Shown piece after piece: positions 62,679 to 64,000 of a DNA stretch of 64,000 nucleotides. Below the pieces are notes generated by a model. It was not told where the DNA came from, searched no databases, and worked only from the letters and a program-made list of their open reading frames with translations. Made by a program: the position numbers and the translations under genes. Position 1 is the first letter of the stretch. Each line of letters begins with the position of its first letter. The DNA comes from JALYXI01 sp963716685 (GTDB lineage Bacteria > Acidobacteriota > Terriglobia > Bryobacterales > Bryobacteraceae), in the NCBI GenBank assembly GCA_963716685.1, contig CAVQTR010000003.1, forward strand, positions 1,798,001 through 1,862,000, read 5' to 3'.

Positions 62679-63437
62679 CGTCCCGGCAACGGTCTGCGGG
62701 GATGCGGCTGGGTTATTTGCGAGCATGCCGGTGAGGTAATCGGGCGCTCGATTAAAGATCGGAATTTCGCGGTCGATACCCCACGCGCCCTGCTCGCCCA
62801 TGCGGCATACCACGCGGCCGCGCTTGAACTCCGCCGGTTCCTTCGCCCAGTTGGCGCCTTTGGCGTGCAGCAGTTCGTGCTTCTCCGCAGTGGTTTTTCC
62901 CAGCAGTTCCGCGTGGGAATAGTGATGGGAGACGAGCATGTTTAAACTATTGGCGGAAGCATCCAGTTGTCGCCATAGGAAGTATTTCTCCACTTCGCTC
63001 CATTGAGGGATGACCATAAGCCGTGCGTCGAATACAGCCGGGCGGCCGGAGGGGAAAGCGTGATTGAAACCAGCGGTGAAAATGCTGGCGGATACGGAGA
63101 CGATTTTCTGCACGTTGCCATCGAACCAGAGCGGCGCGGATTCGCTGTCGAGGTCGCTTAGCAGGAAAGAATATTCATCGCTTTGGCCATAGGCGAAGCG
63201 GCAGCCGATCATTTCCTGACAGGCGAGCAGCGCTGCGTGGTCGAGCGCGTCGGCAAGAGGGCGGCAGTAGGGACGCTCGAGCGTGCGGGTGAAGTTGTGA
63301 AAGGCTCGTCCGTCCACACGCACGATGAAGTAAGCGCAGCGCGGCACAGTGAGGCGCAGCGCGTCTTCGTAATACTGTTTCATGCGCCGCCCGAGCTGGT
63401 CTTTCACCTGTTCGATTGTGGCAGACTCAGGGTTCAT
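62673..63437 (-). CDS. Thg1-like tRNA guanylyltransferase (3'-5' polymerase)
   Basis: About 254 residues from ATG 63437. The two catalytic carboxylate motifs of the Thg1 family are present: FIVRVDGRAFHNFT (metal-binding Asp) and YGQSDEYSFLL (second metal ligand), with NHAFPSGRPAVFDARLM and SHHYSHAELLGKT further on. Eukaryotic Thg1 adds G-1 to tRNA-His; bacterial Thg1-like proteins mainly repair 5'-truncated tRNAs by templated 3'-5' addition. Occurrence in bacteria is patchy. The start codon overlaps the divergent PIN gene start. Confidence 0.88.
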   Translation of the reverse strand: MNPESATIEQVKDQLGRRMKQYYEDALRLTVPRCAYFIVRVDGRAFHNFTRTLERPYCRPLADALDHAALLACQEMIGCRFAYGQSDEYSFLLSDLDSESAPLWFDGNVQKIVSVSASIFTAGFNHAFPSGRPAVFDARLMVIPQWSEVEKYFLWRQLDASANSLNMLVSHHYSHAELLGKTTAEKHELLHAKGANWAKEPAEFKRGRVVCRMGEQGAWGIDREIPIFNRAPDYLTGMLANNPAASPQTVAGTL

Positions 63438-63852
63438 GCGCGTCGTCCTGGATACCAATATCCTGATCTCGGCATGCTGGAAACCTGGCGGTCTGGAGGC
63501 GCGAATGGTTGAGCTGGCGGAGGAAGGGATTTTGGTGCCGTGTGTCTCCGACGACGTCTGGGCGGAATACCGGGATGTGCTGTTTCGGGAAAAGTTCGCG
63601 GCCCTGCGAGCTGTGGCGGAACGCCTGATGGAAACAATCCATGTGCGTGCTGTCGTTGTTCACCCGGCGAGCCGGCTGAGTGTGGCCACGGACGATGACG
63701 ACAACCGGTTCTTAGAATGCGCGCAGGCGGCGGAGGCGCGGTGGCTGATCACCGGAAACCGAAAACACTACCCGCCCGAGTGGGGCGTTACGCGGGTGGT
63801 AAACGCGCGGGAATTTCTGGAGGACTATTCGCCTTCGCGGCCGCAGCCGTGA
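63436..63852 (+). CDS. PIN-domain nuclease-like protein (putative toxin, TIGR00305-like)
   Basis: 138 residues from ATG 63436. It opens with RVVLDTNILISACWKPG, whose Asp is a PIN catalytic residue; further acidic positions are in SDDVWAEYRD, TDDDDNRFLECA and the LITGN-HYP end typical of TIGR00305 proteins. PIN proteins cut single-stranded RNA and often act as toxins, but no antitoxin gene is visible beside it. The longer frame from 63382 runs into the divergent Thg1-like gene and is rejected. Confidence 0.82.
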   Translation: MRVVLDTNILISACWKPGGLEARMVELAEEGILVPCVSDDVWAEYRDVLFREKFAALRAVAERLMETIHVRAVVVHPASRLSVATDDDDNRFLECAQAAEARWLITGNRKHYPPEWGVTRVVNAREFLEDYSPSRPQP

Positions 63853-64000
63853 TCATCGATGTGCTGGCGGTAAGCGCCGATGGCGCGCTCTTTATCGCCG
63901 ATGGTGGTTTCGATCAGTTTGTCCAAGGCGTCGGCCCGGGCCCGGTTGCCGTCCTCTATGGCACGGCGCTCTTCATTGGCGAGGTCCGCCAGCGAAACAA
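63825..64000 (-). CDS. C-terminus of an unrecognised helical protein (cut by window end)
   Basis: An open frame on the minus strand runs from the window edge to TAG 63827-63825, giving about 58 residues (SLADLANEERRAIEDG, RARADALDKL, GDKERAIGAYRQHIDDH). It is charged and alpha-helical, ending in HGCGREGE. It overlaps the PIN gene end by 28 bases. The family is not recognised from this fragment. Confidence 0.5.
   Translation of the reverse strand, partial: VSLADLANEERRAIEDGNRARADALDKLIETTIGDKERAIGAYRQHIDDHGCGREGE

Overview
The window looks like a piece of an Acidobacteriota chromosome, most likely from the Bryobacterales/'Solibacter' group. This is inferred from gene content: two Oar-like TonB-dependent receptors with CarboxypepD-reg N-termini, three planctomycete-type cytochrome clusters (DUF1549/DUF1553 with DUF1501; DUF1587-1592 with DUF1552), CRTAC1/ASPIC-UnbV proteins, many Tat-signalled periplasmic enzymes, and a regulator domain typical of this phylum. 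GC content is high. I see no rRNA, tRNA, CRISPR array or insertion sequence. No gene-free stretch exceeds 300 bases; the longest (about 170-185 bases) are at 11859-12026, 21908-22092 and 36826-37004.

Layout. 1-5.6 kb: end of an unrecognised gene, then a convergent DUF1549/1553-DUF1501 pair. 5.6-7.9 kb: divergent rlmA-like rRNA methyltransferase and a DHA2-family exporter. 7.9-11.9 kb: leftward cassette of a membrane-anchored regulator, HAD phosphatase, ribokinase and sugar permease. 12-21.9 kb: TonB receptor with a near-consensus promoter, second DUF1549/1553-DUF1501 pair, aldo/keto reductase, EamA transporter and an NTF2-like protein. 22-24.1 kb: a STELLO/DUF288-type glycosyltransferase and a coupled partner. 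24.1-29.6 kb: second TonB receptor and a membrane-TPR protein. 29.6-36.8 kb: lytic transglycosylase, threonine synthase, CDF metal exporter, FUSC protein, class II aldolase, and a phased TGCACAA repeat array before queG. 37-39.1 kb: a frameshifted radical SAM protein resembling tetraether-lipid synthase (Tes).

39.1-56.3 kb (leftward) is one unbroken head-to-tail series of ten genes, nearly all joined by 1- or 4-base stop/start overlaps. The order is DUF1587-1592 cytochrome, DUF1552, alpha/beta hydrolase, Gfo/Idh oxidoreductase, FGE-like/ApbE fusion, amidase, TPR-ASPIC protein, membrane pentaheme cytochrome-TPR protein, CRTAC1 protein, and last an iodothyronine-deiodinase-like protein. That last gene has an in-frame TGA exactly at the catalytic selenocysteine position (GSYTUPPF), followed by a compact hairpin suitable as a bacterial SECIS. 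I regard this exported redox gene series ending in a selenoprotein as the most notable system in the window. Several of its genes carry single-base indels or a nonsense codon, which may be sequencing errors or decay.

56.4-64 kb: sugar-isomerase-like TIM-barrel protein, ThuA protein, metallo-beta-lactamase-fold hydrolase, a cytochrome/monooxygenase-like/CE15-esterase fusion, DUF3052-like protein, monothiol glutaredoxin-like protein, a bacterial Thg1-like tRNA guanylyltransferase, a PIN-domain protein and a truncated gene at the right edge.
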